Source of the DNA: Leptobrachium leishanense
Taxonomy: Eukaryota; Chordata; Amphibia; Anura; Megophryidae
Direction: 5' to 3'
Assembly (NCBI GenBank): GCA_009667805.1
Contig: CM019066.1
Coordinates: 117,356,190-117,420,189 of the forward strand
Length of the DNA stretch: 64,000 bases
Shown: positions 1-9,415 of the stretch, piece after piece
Layout of the letters: every line of letters begins with the position of its first letter
Numbering within the stretch: the stretch's first letter is position 1
Program-made: the position numbers and the translations under genes
Notes under the pieces: model-generated
Databases searched by the model: none
Told to the model about the DNA's origin: nothing
What the model saw: only the letters and a program-made list of their open reading frames with translations

Positions 1-1972
1 AGCAGCCGAGAGGTCAAGCAGGATGAGAATAGAATAGTGGCCGTGTTTTTTAGCAGTTAGGAGGTCGTTGGTGACTTTGGTGAGGGCAGTTTCAGTTGAG
101 TGTAGGGGACGGAAGCCAGATTGCAGGGGGTCAAGTAGTGAATTGGAGGACAGGAAGAGGGAGAGGCGGTTGAAGACTAGTTTTTCTAAGAGCTTAGAGG
201 TAAAGGGAAGCAGGGATACAGGACGGTAGTTGGATGGAGAGTTGGGATCTAGGGATGGTTTCTTTAGTAAAGGGGTAACTAGCGCGTGTTTGAAGGCGGA
301 TGGAAAGGAGCCAGTGGAGAGAGATAGGTTGAAGATGTGTGTGAGAGCAGGGGTGAGGGAGGAGGAGAGGGGAGGAATTAGATGTGAGGGAATGGGGTCG
401 AGCGGGCACGTGGTGAGATGTGAGGAGGACAATAAGGAATTGACTTCCTCCTCAGTGGTTGGGAGGAAGCGGCAGAGGGTGGCAGATGGGACCTGTGGGA
501 GTGGAGGTGGCAGATAACTATCTTGTGTTGGGATGTTGCTTCTGATAGTTAAAGTTTTACTGAGGAAGTAGTCTGCCAGCTCTTGAGCGCTGAAGGCAGC
601 TGAGGGGGGAGGTGCAGGTGGGTAGAGGAGGGTGTTGAAGGTGGACCAGAGCCGTTTAGGGTTGGAGGACAGCGTAGATATAAGAGATGAGAAGAAGGAT
701 TGTTTGGCCAAGTGGAGGGCAGAGGTGTATGACCGGAGAATAAACTTGAAGTGAACAAAATCAGCTTCAGAGCGGGATTTCCTCCAGGCACGCTCTGCGG
801 TGCGGGAGCATCTTTGCAGGTAGCGAGTCTGGAGGGTGTGCCAGGGCTGAAGCTGGCGGCGTGGGGCCTTACAGAGTCGAAGAGGAGCAAGAGTGTCTAG
901 AGCAGAGATAAGCGTAGTGTTGTAGTGATTAGTGGCAGCATCAGGGCAGGTGAAGGATGAGGTATGAGGGAGGTGGTGAAGTAGGTTGGAGAATTGATGG
1001 GGGTCCACAGCATGTAGATTTCTGCGAGTGTGTGTGCGGGGTGGGGGAGCAGGGTGTTTAGGAAGTCCAGATAGGTTGAAAGAGAGAAGGTGGTGGTCAG
1101 AGATGGGGAAAGGGCGACAGTTGAACTCAGAAATGGAGCAGAGGTTGGAAAAGACAAGGTCAATAGCGTGACCATCGCGGTGGGTAGGGAGGAGGGAGGA
1201 TTGTGTGAGTCCAAGGGAGGACGTGAGTGAAAGAAGTTTGGAGGCAGCAGGGGCGGAAGGATCGTCAATGGGAATGTTGAAGTCCCCGAGAACTAGGCAT
1301 GGAAGATTAGAAGACAGAAAGTGAGAGAGCCAGGTAGCAAAGTGGTCAAAGAACTGGGAGGTTGGTCCCGGTGGGCGGTAGATGACTGCCACCCTGAGAG
1401 CCAGAGGAGAGAACAGGCGGATGCAGTGTGTCTCGAAGGAGGAGAAGGAGAGGGATGGGTGGAGGGAGATGCTGGTAGGTGCAGGTGGGAGAGAGCAGGA
1501 TTCCGACCCCGCCACCATTTCTCTCACCCGGTCTGGGGGTATGACTCAAGTGTAGACCGCCATGTGAGAGAGCAGCAATGGAGGCCGTGTCAGAGGGAGT
1601 TAACCAGGTTTCAGTTAAAGCTAGGAGGTTGAAGGAGTTTGAAAGGAAGAGGTCATGGATTGCTGTGAGTTTGTTGCACACAGAGCGAGCGTTCCAGAGG
1701 GCGCAGGAGAAAGAGGACAGGCGCTGAGGGATTATGGGGATGAGGTTGCTGGGCTTGCAGGGAGGTGATTTATGTGCGATGGAGATAGGATGAGAGGGAA
1801 GTATTGGATGTGTTGTGGGGCCAGGGTTAGGGGATATGTCACCTGAAGAGAGTAGCAGCAGGAGGGTGAGAAAGAGAAGGTGGGAATGGGATTTGTGGGA
1901 GTGATTGGCAGCGCGAGAGTTAGAGGGAGACCATGTTCTGAGGAAACAAAGGAGCTCATGCGAGGCCATCAT
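1..1972 (-). pseudogene. LINE ORF2-type endonuclease/reverse transcriptase, broken and partial
   Basis: The protein nicks target DNA and reverse-transcribes its own RNA. Starting at 1972, residues 1-208 read openly: a basic and Ser-rich start, a Leu-rich hydrophobic run (about residues 32-41), a 2A-like GDISPNPGP (44-52), then endonuclease motifs NARSVCNKL and TETWLTP. The frame is lost in a C/T-rich stretch near 1445-1465. In the next frame the endonuclease continues with the catalytic GDFNIPID (around 1264-1287) and SDHHLLSF (around 1080-1115). Further left a linker rich in Arg, Ser and Leu leads into the RT block [10 protein letters not shown] near 200-235 and [12 protein letters not shown] near 90-125. 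The endonuclease active-site residues look preserved, so decay is moderate: at least one frameshift. No expression signal is visible. Confidence 0.85.
1817..1843 (-). other. 2A-like ribosome-skipping motif in the LINE ORF
   Basis: Codons 44-52 of the LINE ORF spell GDISPNPGP directly after a Leu-rich hydrophobic run. The C-terminal NPGP and the preceding G-D-[V/I] match the 2A consensus; the Glu usually found after D-[V/I] is replaced by Ser. 2A-like sequences at the N-terminus of APE-type non-LTR retrotransposons are established, and some double as signal peptides. Activity of this particular variant is not known. Confidence 0.6.
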
Positions 1973-2000
1973 GTGGGACGAGAGGAGGGAGGGAGAGAAT

Positions 2001-2190
2001 ACATGGAATACATGGAATACATGGAGGAGCCCCTAAAAGATACCCACACACCCTGAATATATGGAGGAGCCCCTAAAAAGACATCCACACACCCTGAATA
2101 TATGGAGGAGCCCCTAGAAGACGTCCACACACCCTGAATATATGGCGTAGCCCCTAAAAGACACCCACACACTCAGAATACATGGAGGAC
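2001..2190. repeat. Tandem repeat, about 43-bp unit, 4 copies
   Basis: Four imperfect copies of a roughly 43-bp unit with the shared core ATATGGAGGAGCCCCTA and a CACACACCCTGA joint, preceded by three short repeats of GGAATACAT. It fills the space between the LINE start and the next transposon. No coding or regulatory role is visible. Confidence 0.85.
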
Positions 2191-2649
2191 TAGGGATGAG
2201 CCGAACGACCCCCGAGTTCATTTCGGGCCCGAACCTGAATTTTTCCAAATGTTCGGGTCCGAACCCGAACCCGAACTCGAACCTCATACAAGTCAATGGG
2301 GCTGAAAATTTGGTTTTTAGAGTGCCCTCCAAGAGGGCATATATGTTAGATATTTGCCATAAAAGATGTATGGGGGTCCGGGTAGTGCCCTGGGGGACAG
2401 GAAACAAGGACAAAAAGTAAAAAAAAAAAAAAAAAAAAATCCTTCAAATATCGTGCCTTGGAGGTCCCCATAACCTGCCCGTGAAGTGGCGGATTTCTAG
2501 GATGTATAGAAACACTTAAAAACAAAGAAATGAAGTTTCAAATGATGGTAAACAGTTTTCCTTTAATCTATCCATAAACAACTGCTTGGGGCGGCAGTCT
2601 GTATGAAAAGGGGAGACATTTTCGGACACGCAGAAAAAGTTTACTGATT

Positions 2650-2808
2650 TTTTGGAGGTGAAAAGCAGGAGAATGGAAAATTCTAGACCAAATAGCAGAT
2701 TTGGAAAGTGAGATAAATGGGAGAATTTTTCTGGTTTGGCTATTTTGACCTAGAATTTTCACTTCTCCAGTTATTCTCCTGCTTTTCACCGCTCTCTGAA
2801 TAACCCTG
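2650..2808. mobile_element. Palindromic MITE, GGGTTATTCAGAGAG family, copy 1 (left end lost)
   Basis: An inverted-repeat element: GAGGTGAAAAGCAGGAGAA on the left and its complement ending in CTCTCTGAATAACCCTG on the right, with the shared internal word TAGGTCAAAATAGCCA read on the minus strand. The left copy of the terminal GGGTTATTCAGAGAG is missing. Near-identical inner sequence occurs at 3419-3590 and 22664-22826. Confidence 0.7.
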
Positions 2809-2810
2809 TC

Positions 2811-3418
2811 AGGGTTATTCAGAGAGCGGTGAAGAGCAGGAGAATGACTGGAGAATGGAAAATTCTAGGTCAAAATAGCCAAACCAGAAAAATTCTCCCA
2901 TTTAGGCTAGGGTCAGACTAGCAAATTTTTAACGTGCGTTTAGGTGCACTTAATCACGGCCGCACTAGCAGCAAATGACGGGCAATGACGGACAATATAC
3001 GAAGTACAGTCGCACGAAAGTCCGGCTGCGCAACGCAAGTGGAAAATTAACGCATTTTTTCGAGATCGCAGAACTGCTAGTACGGACGTACAGAGTGCGC
3101 TGCGTCCACTAGCGGTATGTGTGTGTGATTTGGAGACGTCAGACCTTGCTCATGTCCGGCCAACATAACGTCCAGACAACCAAAGTTTCCTGGTTTGGAT
3201 CTGTAAAAAATCACGCACAAAAATGCGCATCGTATGACCGTTTAAGCGCTTTCCGTGAAAAAACACCTCAATGCGTTCGGATGCACTTTTTGACAGTCGC
3301 TGTGAAAAATGCGTTAGTCTGACTCTAGCCTTATCTCACTTTCCAAGTCGTCTATTTGGTCCAGATTGTTCTCTTTTCCTGCCATTCTCCTGGTTTTCAC
3401 CTTTCTCTGAACAACCCT
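2811..3418. mobile_element. Palindromic MITE, GGGTTATTCAGAGAG family, copy 2 (interrupted)
   Basis: Begins AGGGTTATTCAGAGAG and ends with CTCTGAACAACCCTG. It is split by the Harbinger MITE at 2905-3330: the left half ends in a poly-A/CCCATTTA stretch and the right half resumes with TTATCTCACTTTCC, as seen uninterrupted in copies 1 and 3. This gives the order of insertion: this MITE first, the Harbinger MITE later. Confidence 0.7.
2905..3330. mobile_element. PIF/Harbinger-type MITE (GGCTAGGGTCAGAC ends), copy 1
   Basis: 426 bp, starting GGCTAGGGTCAGACTA and ending in the complement TAGTCTGACTCTAGCC, flanked on both sides by TTA. A 3-bp TWA duplication is typical of PIF/Harbinger. The interior is CpG-rich with no coding potential. 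Two further copies of almost the same length lie at 4553 and 21618. Confidence 0.85.
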
Positions 3419-3590
3419 GAGAGAGAGGTGAAAGCCAGGAGAACTGGCAGGAGAAGAGCACAATCTAGACCAAAGAGCCGATTTGGAAAGTGAGATAAAT
3501 GGGAGAATTTTTATGGTTTGGCTATTTTGACCTAGAATTTTCACTTCTCCAGTTATTCTCCTGCTTTTCACCTCTCTCTGAATAACCCTG
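3419..3590. mobile_element. Palindromic MITE, GGGTTATTCAGAGAG family, copy 3
   Basis: Left end GAGAGAGAGGTGAAAGCCAGGA, right end CTCTCTGAATAACCCTG, abutting copy 2. The centre (3475-3530) matches copy 1 almost base for base, which suggests a local duplication and not separate insertion. The remainder of the host element up to 4081 is AT-rich with a motif, ATCTAATAAACCGTT, shared with the MITEs at 20.6 and 43.2 kb. Confidence 0.68.
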
Positions 3591-4249
3591 TGAATGTTTA
3601 ATCCCAAAGTGAAAAATAACATTGCTTTAGATGTTAAAATCAGGCAATGAGGAAATGTTGTATTTTTTCACACAGCAGTTAAATGCCGCATATTAGGACG
3701 TTTTAGGAGGGAAATTACTCACTCAGAACAGAAGCAGACACCACACCTTCATTCTACATAAAATGTATCAAATTGATTAGACCAGACAAAAACATCTGTT
3801 GTTGTTATGTTTGAAAAAAAAGGTAATTTAAAGGTGAACATCGTTGCACCTAGACATTAGTTTTTAATTCAATATCTAATAAACCGTTGCTTATAATATT
3901 CTGCAGTAAAGAGTCTCTTTATTTCTAGATTTTTTAAGCATTTGTTATACTTTTTTCAAAATTTCTTTTTTTTCCCGAACCCGAACCGAACACGGCAAAA
4001 TGTTCGAAGTTCGCGATCTACCCGAACAGGCTAAGTTCGGGCCGAACTCCGAACCGTCCGAACACGAACCGCTCATCCCTAATGGACATAATAAAAGAGG
4101 AGATGAACATGATAAAGGGGGAGACGAAGGGGGATATGTTGTGTCCCCATATATTTCGTTGTTACAATGCGTGTCTGTATGTATTACAACGATTTAGTTT
4201 AATCTGAGTTTGTTAGTAAAACTGAATTACCATGTCACCAAATGATGCA

Positions 4250-4432
4250 TGTCTAAAAAGTGTGTCACCAACACAAAGAGTTTGGAAAGCTCTGCCGTAG
4301 AGAGAGGCCGTATGAGTCTGGATACTGTAGATAGGATTACAGGAAAGCCAGGGCACAGAGCTGTTATAGCAGCACACAGGGGAACTTACATGATATTCGG
4401 CAGGTGGTTGTAATGTTGTGGCTGATAGGTGT
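4250..4432 (-). mobile_element. Tc1/mariner terminal fragment
   Basis: Read on the minus strand it begins with ATCAGCCACAACATTACAACC and a GCCGAATATCATG block, followed by a stretch with AACAGCTCTGTGCCCTGG. This matches the general form of Tc1/mariner ends common in fish and frog genomes, where terminal bases are followed by transposase 3' remnants. Only one end is present. Family call from recognition, not alignment. Confidence 0.55.
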
Positions 4433-4552
4433 GAATAATCAGAGGTAGGAGTTAATCCTAATAAATTGAACGATTCTTCAAGTTAAGGTTTCACCTTTAA
4501 CATAAAGAAACTTTGAAATGCTATTAACATACACAATTCACTTTCCTTTTTA

Positions 4553-4977
4553 GGCTAGGGTCAGACTAACGCATTTTTCACGTTGTCCGTGAAAATGTGC
4601 GTTCGAAGAATGGACGTATTTTTTCACGGAATACGCAATAGCGGTCATACTATGCGCAGTTTCATCCGTGATTTTGTACGGATCATCAATAAAACACTTC
4701 TTGCATCTGGACGTTATGTTGGCCGGACATTAGCAGCGTCTGATGTCTCCAATTCACGCACACACGCCGCTAGCGGACGCAGCGCACTCTGTACGTCAGT
4801 ACTAGTGGTTTAACGTTCTCGAAAAAATGCGTTCATTTTCCACTTGCGTTGCGCAGCTGGACTTTTGTGCGACCGTACTTCGTATATTGGCCGTCATTGC
4901 CCGTCATTTGCTGCTAGTGCGGCCGTAATTAAGTGCGCCAGAACGCGCGTTCGCACTGCCTCAGTCTGACCCTAGCC
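4553..4977. mobile_element. PIF/Harbinger-type MITE (GGCTAGGGTCAGAC ends), copy 2
   Basis: 425 bp with the terminal pair GGCTAGGGTCAGAC / GTCTGACCCTAGCC and TTA on both flanks. It is in the opposite orientation to copy 1 over most of its length: the GCAAATGACGGGCAATGACGG block that is near the left end of copy 1 appears here as its complement near the right end. Confidence 0.85.
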
Positions 4978-5491
4978 TTACTCAACTTCTTGAAAAAACA
5001 AGGCCTTTTTGAACATGTTCATAATAAGGAAGGAAAAAGTAAAGGTGTAATGGAATATCTCGGACCTTGAGATAAGAATTACGTATCTGTTTTGAAATTG
5101 TAAAATAGGTAGGCGGCAGTACTCATTATGGAATAAACATGAAAACTCCATTGACTGTTGAAATTAGAAAAACACATGCAGGTTTTGATCCCTTCAACAA
5201 AGCTAACAACATACACAATGCCTCAGAAATATAATTGTTTAACAGGGTTCAGAGTTAAGTGATAACCCTATTTTTCTCAGAACTTGATTTATTTACTGTA
5301 AATTAATTCCCAGCAACCATGGAAATTAACTTAAACAGCAAGGGTATGTGTTCGATTTTGTTAGCCATATCATGTAATGGCCACATTCTAAAATTAAATA
5401 TCATTCACTGCAGGTACGTTTGTGTACAATGGTCTGTTTTCCCTCCTATTACCTATGTTGCCTTTCAAATTTCACTGTGATTTTTCATATA

Positions 5492-6140
5492 TACACTCAC
5501 CGGCCACTTTTAGGTACACCTTGCTAGTACTGGGTTGTAACCCCTTCAGAACTGCCTTAATTCTTCGTGGCATAGATTGTGTTGGAAACATTCCTCAGAG
5601 ATTTTGGTCCATATTAACATGATACCATGAAGCTGTTGCTGCAGATTTGTCAGCTGCACATCCATGTTGTGAATCTCCTGTTCCACCACATCCCAAAGGT
5701 GCTCTATTGGATTGAGATCTGATGACTGTGGAGGCCATTGGAGTACAGTGAACTCATTGTCATGTTCAAGAAACCAGTTTGAGATAATTTGAGCTTTGTG
5801 ACATGGTGCATTATACTGCTGGAAGTAGCTTGTTTGGGTACACTCTGGTCATAAAGAGATGGACATGTTCAGCAACAATACTCAGGTAGGCCGGGGAATT
5901 TAAACGATGCTCAATTCATACTAAGGGGCCCAAAGTGTGTCAAGAAAATATCCCCAACACCAGCCTGAACCGTTGATAGGTTTGATTGAGTTGATTGAGT
6001 TACTGTTGCCTTTCTGTCATCTCAAACCAGTCTGCTCATACTCCTCTGATTTCTGACATCAACAAGGCATTTTCGTCCACACAGCTGCCGCTCTCTGGAT
6101 ATTTTCTCCTTTTCAGCCAATTCTCTGTAATCCATAGAGA
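5492..6140 (-). mobile_element. Tc1/mariner-like element fragment with transposase remnant
   Basis: Starts with TACACTCACCGGCCACTTTTAGGTACACC, a terminal sequence widespread in fish and amphibian genomes. On the minus strand, around 5660-5745, the translation includes QWPPQSSDLNPIEHLWD, the block carrying the last catalytic acid (Glu) of Tc1/mariner DDE transposases. The region to about 6135 continues the same family without an open frame. The right-hand end of the element is not present, so this is a truncated copy. It cannot move on its own. Confidence 0.7.
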
Positions 6141-8454
6141 TGTCAGAGACTCTCTGACACAGTCAGTGAGCGACGGTGGTCAGCTAACAGGTCAGAGATC
6201 ACCTGCGCTCGAGTCCAGCATGGGACGGCGGGAGCAGTCACTGCGCCGGCCTCTAAGAGATGCTGGCGCAGCGGCGCGGATGAAAAAATTATGCAGGGGC
6301 TTGGCGGCAAAATATGCTGCCCCCCAGAATTTGCCGCTTGGAGGGGTGTCTCCAAACCTCTCCATGGTTGGGCCAGCCCTTCTTGGGGATTATGTCCAAA
6401 GGGCTAAACCTCTGAGGGCACTTTCTGGAGCCCAAAAGCCAACGAAATTTGTTTGCAACAAACTAATTTCATTTGCAATCAAACAGCACAGCCCCAGATC
6501 GTGCTAATCTTGGGCTGCTGCATCTGCAGCTAATCATGATCACGGTAGTGAAGGGGTTAAGTGAATACTCTAGGCCTGAGGTGTCATACACCGGCTCCCC
6601 AGATGTTTATGGGCAATAATTCCCATAGTTCTTTGAATGCAATAAATGACCAGAGGATCATGGGAATTGCAGATCAGAAACATCTGGGGAAATGACTCTA
6701 GGCAGTCAGTGTAACCATTCAAAGTGATGGGACTGGGAGAGGATTAGGACTAGGGTCCTTTTTAAGTGAGGTTAGGGGTAGACGGTAGAGAGTTAGCTAT
6801 ACAGGTAAACATAGGAGATATGGATAACTTTAGGATTAAGCTAGATATAAAGTCAGGGTTTTTCTATTTTTTTTTTTAAATTGTTTTGCAAAGTGTATTT
6901 ACTGTAAGTAATAAAAAGAATGCTACCCAAAGCTTATTCCTAACCACAAATCTACCCTCTAATTCTGCCACCAATTCTAGACTTAATCCTGAGGTTGCAG
7001 TGAGTGTAACAGCTATATGTGGAGATAATAGAATTATTTTTTTAACAGGGAGCCGTATCTATGCTCTGATATAAATCAGAGCAAAAATATATACCTTGAA
7101 GGGGGAAGGGATGATCGTCATCGTCACAGACCATTTCTCTGCCTGATCGAGATCCTGTTGGTTAAGGCTACCTGCTAGGGCAGGGACTACACACTGAGCG
7201 CGGTATTATGGCGATGCTGACCTGGAAATATCATTTGGGGAGTTGGCATGATTCAGGAACAGGGAAGGGAGGGTGACATATACCTCTGTGGGTCCCCTCC
7301 CTGCAGGATATATTTCACCACAATAACTGTACAGCCTCCACATTGACCACCTACTGAGTGAAGGCATATGTATGATTGGGGGAGGCCAGAATCACAACAC
7401 CTTTTAATGACTAGGTAGGCTACCATGTTGCTCTAGGCTCCCTGTCTGCTTACAATTGCAATAGCCAGACTTTAAATCTAGGCGATGGGAACGGTTGAAC
7501 ACAAAGCTTTCCCTAGCAACTGAAATACTGGGAGGCTCTGATCGGAGCTGTCAGGTCCATAATTAGGCCAGATCGGGCCCCTGTAGCTGCTACATGGGCT
7601 TGATCTTTAGAGCGACCATTTCTTATTTAATTGAATGGTCGCTCTGAAGCCAAATATGCAGTCAGGGTTGGGAAAGGGGGGTTCCACTAGTGTATTGGAA
7701 AATGGTCTCTAAATGTGAAACCAAAATTAACCAGAGCAATTGCAGGAAGGGGCGAGAGGATGTTCACCAGATATCTCTCTTACATGGTTGGCTTCCTGAG
7801 CCTACCTTGCTAATCACGTAAGGATAAAAGTAGATCACTTTAAAACATTGTTTCTCTGGAATACAGAGCCAGAGATGTTGGAGTTTTTTCATTCGAGCAC
7901 ATTTACAAATAAGGAATGTAGAATTTGGCTTCACAGCACAGAATGCCAGGGAAGCTGATAATGTTGCTGTACAGCAGGGAACTCTAATGAAGCTGAAATT
8001 TTGGTTGCAGGGCAAATAATGCCAACGAACCGCATGCATGTGCACTATTTCTCCGAGCTTTTCCCTCCTGTATGTTCTTGTTTTGTGAAAGCAATCGCAC
8101 TGAATACAATATGTCACTTTTGGGAAAATGACATTAAAATATTTACTAAAACAACAATATAAAAAAATGCAAAGCAGTGACCCAAGAAAACCAGTTAAAA
8201 TTATACATAATGCATTGTGGTACATGACAAACTGTGAAACATTTATGTAGCTATTTAGAATATTGCTTTTTTTGGAAGAAAGCATTAGAGTTTCACTAAA
8301 GAAACAGCTCTGGCAAAATATTAGTGACCCAAATATCTGAGACTCTTTATTTTCTTAACGCTTTCACTGCCATGCTTTTATGCAAAATAAATGTATTTAC
8401 ATTATTACTTGAAACAATATTGATAGCTAGGACAGGTAATTAGGGCCAAACAAT
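6141..8454. other. Intergenic; one hairpin MITE, no gene seen
   Basis: 6150-6555 is relatively GC-rich and ends in GTGAAGGGGTTAA, the kind of TTAA-linked end seen in piggyBac-like MITEs here. 6597-6690 holds a palindromic piece (see separate entry). The rest is AT-rich unique-looking sequence. The open frame at 7764-8285 (minus, 173 codons) has no recognisable domain, Cys-rich but irregular composition and no homologous copy here; I treat it as chance. Confidence 0.5.
6590..6695. repeat. Imperfect hairpin MITE (CCCCAGATGTT ends)
   Basis: CTCCCCAGATGTTTATGG on the left faces AGAAACATCTGGGGAAA on the right, and AATTCCCATAGTTCTTTG faces ATCATGGGAATT. The same design, diverged, is at 36582-36697. 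Such short hairpins are usually non-autonomous DNA transposon remnants. Confidence 0.6.
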
Positions 8455-8662
8455 CTTTTCATTTTGAGAAAGGATTTTACCAGGAAGGATACATTGAGAT
8501 TTCTCTCATTTTCAAGTATGTCCTGGGTGGCGAGTATGTACCGTTAGGTGTCTTGCCCAAGGACAATTACTGGAGAGGTACTCTTGCCAGGATCGAACCT
8601 GTGTTTCCACAGTCTCTCTCCACGATTATAGTGCAGTGATGTTACCTCTATTCTACCCATTG
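8455..8662 (-). mobile_element. tRNA-derived SINE with LINE-type 3' tail
   Basis: On the minus strand the 5' head has a clear Pol III B box, GGTTCGATCC (8590-8599), and a weaker A-box-like stretch near 8640-8655. The middle, CCTTGGGCAAGACACCTAAC, resembles the conserved centre of CORE/MIR-type SINEs. The 3' part (GACATACTTGAAAATGAGAGAAATCTC and onward) is the same tail as on the LINE at 12.9 kb and on fragments at 14.3 and 21.0 kb. This is the usual SINE design of borrowing a partner LINE's tail for retrotransposition. Confidence 0.75.
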
Positions 8663-9249
8663 ATTACAGTTCAGCAATAACAAATAATATGTTAATAATA
8701 ATATGTATTTGTAAGATTTAGAGAGAAGATAATTTAGTCTTGGTGTTTCAATCTTTCTGTCGATTATCATATCATATGTAGAATTAGCTTACCACAGCTA
8801 ATGGATAGAAAGTATATAAATAACTACGCTGTTCACTGTCTGTTACATTACAACTGTCTGTCATCTATTACATATATTTTTTAATGTATATCTTTAATCT
8901 AGAAATAAGAGAACCATGTTTTTCAGCTGTGTTTATCAAACTGCCGACCTCAGATTGGAGCCTATGTCGGTCAGGCAGCAATAAAAAATAAAGGCAGTTT
9001 GCTTTGGCCACTGGCCAGATCTGGCAACTCATACACATTTTTACAGGAAGGATTATGAAAAAATGCGACCTCCCACTTAACCACTTCGCTGTGGAGGATG
9101 CGCTCAGCGCGTCCAGCCGCAGGAAGCGGTGGCTGCGGAGGATGTGCTGCTCGCATTTGGCGAGTGAAAATTAAGTGAGGGCGAGTGGAAATGCACGCAG
9201 CAGCACAATAAATTATTTTGTGCTGCTTGCGTAGCATATTCCGTCTGGT
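8663..9249. other. Intergenic, no gene seen
   Basis: AT-rich up to 9060. 9078-9200 has a TTAACCACTTCGCTGTGGAGG stretch followed by GC-rich sequence, resembling the end of a TTAA-type element, but a matching right end was not found. Confidence 0.45.
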
Positions 9250-9415
9250 TAAACATGTATCTGGGGTCTGGGTATACATGTATTTGGGGTCTGGGTATAC
9301 ATGTATTTGGGGTCTGATGTCTGGGTATACATGTATCTTGGGTCTGATGTCTGGGTATACATGTATCTGGGGTCTGATGTCTGGGTATACATGTATCTGG
9401 GATATGATGTCTTAA
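9250..9415. repeat. Tandem repeat, about 30-bp unit
   Basis: About five to six copies based on GGGTATACATGTATCTGG with an optional GTCTGATGTCT insert; later copies are the most regular. No coding meaning. Confidence 0.85.

Larger units (their letters stand above)
1..1985 (-). mobile_element. LINE (L2/CR1/Rex-like non-LTR retrotransposon), 5' part
   Basis: A non-LTR retrotransposon copy on the minus strand that runs off the left edge of the window. Read from right to left it holds the start of the main ORF, an APE-type endonuclease, a linker and the first blocks of the reverse transcriptase. The RT catalytic core and the 3' tail lie outside. Just upstream of the start (1973-2000) is a short purine-rich stretch and then a tandem repeat, so the 5' UTR is short or lost. 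The family assignment (L2/CR1/Rex group) rests on domain order and motifs; the exact clade is not resolved. The 12.1-kb LINE fragment could be from a related family, since the two cover different parts of the protein. Confidence 0.88.
2191..4081. mobile_element. Non-autonomous hAT-like element with TAGGGATGAGC ends
   Basis: The outer ends are TAGGGATGAGC at the left and its complement GCTCATCCCTA at the right, followed inward by strings of GTTCGGG/CCCGAAC-type repeats. The first five bases fit the hAT terminal consensus YARNG. A clean 8-bp target duplication is not visible (left flank TGGAGGAC, right flank ATGGACAT), so the superfamily is tentative. The inside has no transposase; it holds three copies of a GGGTTATTCAGAGAG-ended MITE and one Harbinger MITE. 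Positions 2277-2515 are near-identical to 63717-63990, a second copy at the other edge of the window. Confidence 0.75.

Noticed and set aside
5995..6507. 170-codon open frame on the plus strand
   Set aside because: It starts inside a Tc1/mariner fragment read antisense and runs into unrelated GC-rich sequence; no domain.
7764..8285. 173-codon open frame on the minus strand in AT-rich sequence
   Set aside because: No recognisable domain, irregular composition, no paralogue in the window and no supporting splice or promoter signal. Length is compatible with chance at this scale.
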